Below, piece after piece: positions 62,566 through 64,000 of a stretch of 64,000 nucleotides of DNA. A program made the translations under genes and the position numbers. This DNA is from Gaiellasilicea sp963791905 (GTDB lineage Bacteria; Actinomycetota; Thermoleophilia; Gaiellales; Gaiellaceae), in the NCBI GenBank assembly GCA_963791905.1, contig CAWBTX010000006.1, positions 558,001 to 622,000 on the forward strand. Direction: 5' to 3'. Every line of letters begins with the position of its first letter. Position 1 is the first letter of the stretch. Under the pieces are notes generated by a model. It was not told the origin of the DNA and did not search any database. It saw only the letters and a program-made list of their open reading frames with translations.

Positions 62566-63341
62566 GCGACTCCCTCCTTGGGCCTCAGGAACGACATGCC
62601 GGCGAGAACGCCGATCGCGAGCAGCGCCAGGACGACGGAGGAAGCGTACGCTCCGACGAGGTCGAACGCCTGGAAGCGCTCGTCGACGTGAAGGGTCGCC
62701 GTCTCCGTCTCCCCTGCGAGCCGGCCCGAGACTACGGCTACCGCGCCGTACTCGCCCAGCGAGCGTGCAGTCGTGAGGATGACGCCGTAGGCGACCGCCC
62801 AGCGGATCGACGGCAGCGTGATGCGCCGGAAGACCTGCCACGACGAGGCGCCGAGCGTCGTCGCGGCCTGCTCCTGCTCGATTCCGACCTCGCGCAACAC
62901 GGGCACGACCTCGCGTACGACAAACGGCAGCGAGACGAATATCGTCACGAGGATCATCGACGGCAGGGCGAAAAGGACGTCGAAGGGGAGGTCGTCGAAC
63001 CACCCGCCGCGGCCGTAGAGCAGAAAGATCGCGAGCCCGACGACGACCGGCGAGAGCGCGAGGGGCAGGTCGACGACCGCGTTGACGATCCCCTTGCCGC
63101 GGAACGGCTCGCGGACGATCGCGAGCGCGGCGACGATCCCGAAGATCGTGTTCGCCGGCACGGCGATCGCCGTGATGATGAGCGTCAGCTTGAAGGCGTG
63201 CAGCGCCGCCGGCGAGGTGACCGCGTTCCAGGCCTCATCGAAGCCGTGTTCGAACGTCCGCCAGAAGACGAGCGACAGCGGGCCGATCAGCACCACCGCG
63301 AGGTAGGCGAGCCCGGTACTGCGGAGCAGGAGCCTACGCAA
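62562..63341 (-). CDS. cysW: Sulfate ABC transporter permease CysW
   Basis: This 259-residue six-helix permease has the EAA loop EQEQAATTLGASSWQVFRRITLP. Also present are FVVREVVPVLREVG and ARSLGEYGAVAVVSGRLAGETET, typical of CysW. The TTG start at 63341 overlaps cysT by 8 bp. Confidence 0.92.
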   Translation of the reverse strand: MRRLLLRSTGLAYLAVVLIGPLSLVFWRTFEHGFDEAWNAVTSPAALHAFKLTLIITAIAVPANTIFGIVAALAIVREPFRGKGIVNAVVDLPLALSPVVVGLAIFLLYGRGGWFDDLPFDVLFALPSMILVTIFVSLPFVVREVVPVLREVGIEQEQAATTLGASSWQVFRRITLPSIRWAVAYGVILTTARSLGEYGAVAVVSGRLAGETETATLHVDERFQAFDLVGAYASSVVLALLAIGVLAGMSFLRPKEGVA

Positions 63342-64000
63342 GCTGATCGTGCCTCGTGGCCCAGCGACGAACGCCGCCGATCAGGAGCAGGATCCCGAAG
63401 GAGAGCAGCAGCAGAACGACCGAGACGGCGGCGGCGGCACCGGAGTTGCCGCTCTCGAGCTGCCCGAACACGTACACCGACGCGACCTCGGTGTCGAACG
63501 GCAGGTTGCCCGTGATCAGGACGACGGCGCCGAACTCTCCCACCGCCTTGGCGAAGGCGAGCGCCACCCCGGACAGGATCCCCGGGAAGAGATTCGGGAA
63601 GACGATGCGGCGGAAGATCTGCGATTCCTTTGCGCCGAGCGAGGCGGCCGCCTCCTCCATCTCCCGGTCGAGCTCCAGCAGCACGGGCTGCACGGTGCGG
63701 ACGACGAAGGGCAGTGTCACGAACAGCATCGCGAGCACGATCGCGGCGCGCGAGTAGGCGAGGTCGATGCCGACCGGCGACTGCGGGCCGTAGAGCGCGA
63801 GCAGCGTCAGGCCGGCGACGATCGTCGGCAGCGCGAAGGGCAGGTCGATGACGGCGTTCACGAGGACCTTGCCGCGGAAGTCGTCGCGAACGAGCACCCA
63901 GGCGAGGAGCGTGCCGACGACGGCGTTCACGAGTGCGACCGCGATCGAAGCGCCGATCGTCAGCTTCAGAGCCGCCACCGCCTGCGGGTCGGTGATCGCG
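63334..64000 (-). CDS. cysT: Sulfate ABC transporter permease CysT (5' end off the window)
   Basis: About 221 C-terminal residues are seen. They show helices, FRGKVLVNAVIDLPFALPTIVAG, the EAA loop DREMEEAAASLGAKESQIFRRIVFP, AKAVGEFGAVVLITGNLPFDTEV and C-terminal RRWATRHDQLA. Reading runs off the right edge, where the periplasmic binding protein gene is likely to be found. Confidence 0.9.
   Translation of the reverse strand, partial: AITDPQAVAALKLTIGASIAVALVNAVVGTLLAWVLVRDDFRGKVLVNAVIDLPFALPTIVAGLTLLALYGPQSPVGIDLAYSRAAIVLAMLFVTLPFVVRTVQPVLLELDREMEEAAASLGAKESQIFRRIVFPNLFPGILSGVALAFAKAVGEFGAVVLITGNLPFDTEVASVYVFGQLESGNSGAAAAVSVVLLLLSFGILLLIGGVRRWATRHDQLA

Overview
The window is about 70% G+C, with dense gene packing, many 4-base ATGA/GTGA start-stop overlaps and frequent GTG starts. 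It holds a caa3-type oxidase, a DUF6458 protein, an ECF42-type sigma operon, Rrf2 and FCD-GntR regulators and a MrfA helicase. This fits a high-GC Actinomycetota chromosome, and gene content points to class Thermoleophilia (Gaiellales/Solirubrobacterales-like). That placement is inference; there is no rRNA in the window. I see no insertion sequence, prophage, integron or CRISPR array.

Layout. 1-4.9 kb: a caa3 cytochrome oxidase operon (coxB-A-usp-C, minus strand), interleaved with universal-stress-like proteins. 5.0-8.2 kb: DUF6458 protein and a large PAS/GAF histidine kinase. 8.26 kb: tRNA-Lys(CTT). 8.4-14.6 kb: a signalling island (two single-domain receivers, a NarL-type regulator, a receiver-cyclase protein, two histidine kinases) flanked by two paralogous secreted proteins. 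14.8-22.0 kb: an FCD-GntR regulator and a probable aromatic-catabolism operon (MetE-like protein, MetE-like/SAM-methyltransferase fusion, aldehyde dehydrogenase, PobA-type hydroxylase, carboxymuconolactone-decarboxylase-like protein). 22-27.1 kb: a secreted HExxH protein and a nucleotide-sugar cluster for a diacetamido-uronic acid (wbpI/A/B/D-like). 27.2-32.6 kb: cupredoxin, subtilase, SpoIID-like protein, Ser/Thr kinase. 32.6-38.5 kb: an MMPL transporter and rmlACD-SRPBCC-rmlB operon. 38.5-41.9 kb: Hsp20, Lon, YtxH-like protein. 41.9-47.5 kb: M23 peptidase, Zur-like regulator, znuACB, YibE/F. 47.5-55.8 kb: split TauE/SafE, OtsB, MFS exporter with HxlR regulator, aromatic amino acid decarboxylase, PolX, a Dpm1-like glycosyltransferase, thioredoxin. 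55.8-64 kb: MrfA-like helicase, DGPF-DGPF-ECF42 operon, homocysteine methyltransferase, Rrf2, cysTWA.

The most important technical point is that roughly three dozen single-base insertions (nearly all +1; none needs to be read as a deletion) break about eighteen otherwise well conserved genes. Examples are Lon (seven sites), ZnuA, ZnuC, the M23 peptidase, MMPL, CoxB, YibE/F and WecB. Deleting one base at each site restores family consensus, and total lengths become divisible by three. They are most simply read as sequence/assembly errors of an insertion-prone method. The genes are annotated here at full extent as intact genes with the sites listed, not as pseudogenes.

The most interesting biology is the MetE-like pair, one member fused to a class I methyltransferase, embedded in an aromatic catabolic operon. 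Also notable are the USP-like proteins translationally coupled to the terminal oxidase, a recurring leaderless-promoter signature (TANNNT 6-9 nt before the start, in two cases symmetric for divergent genes), and a small paralogous secreted family next to the signalling island.
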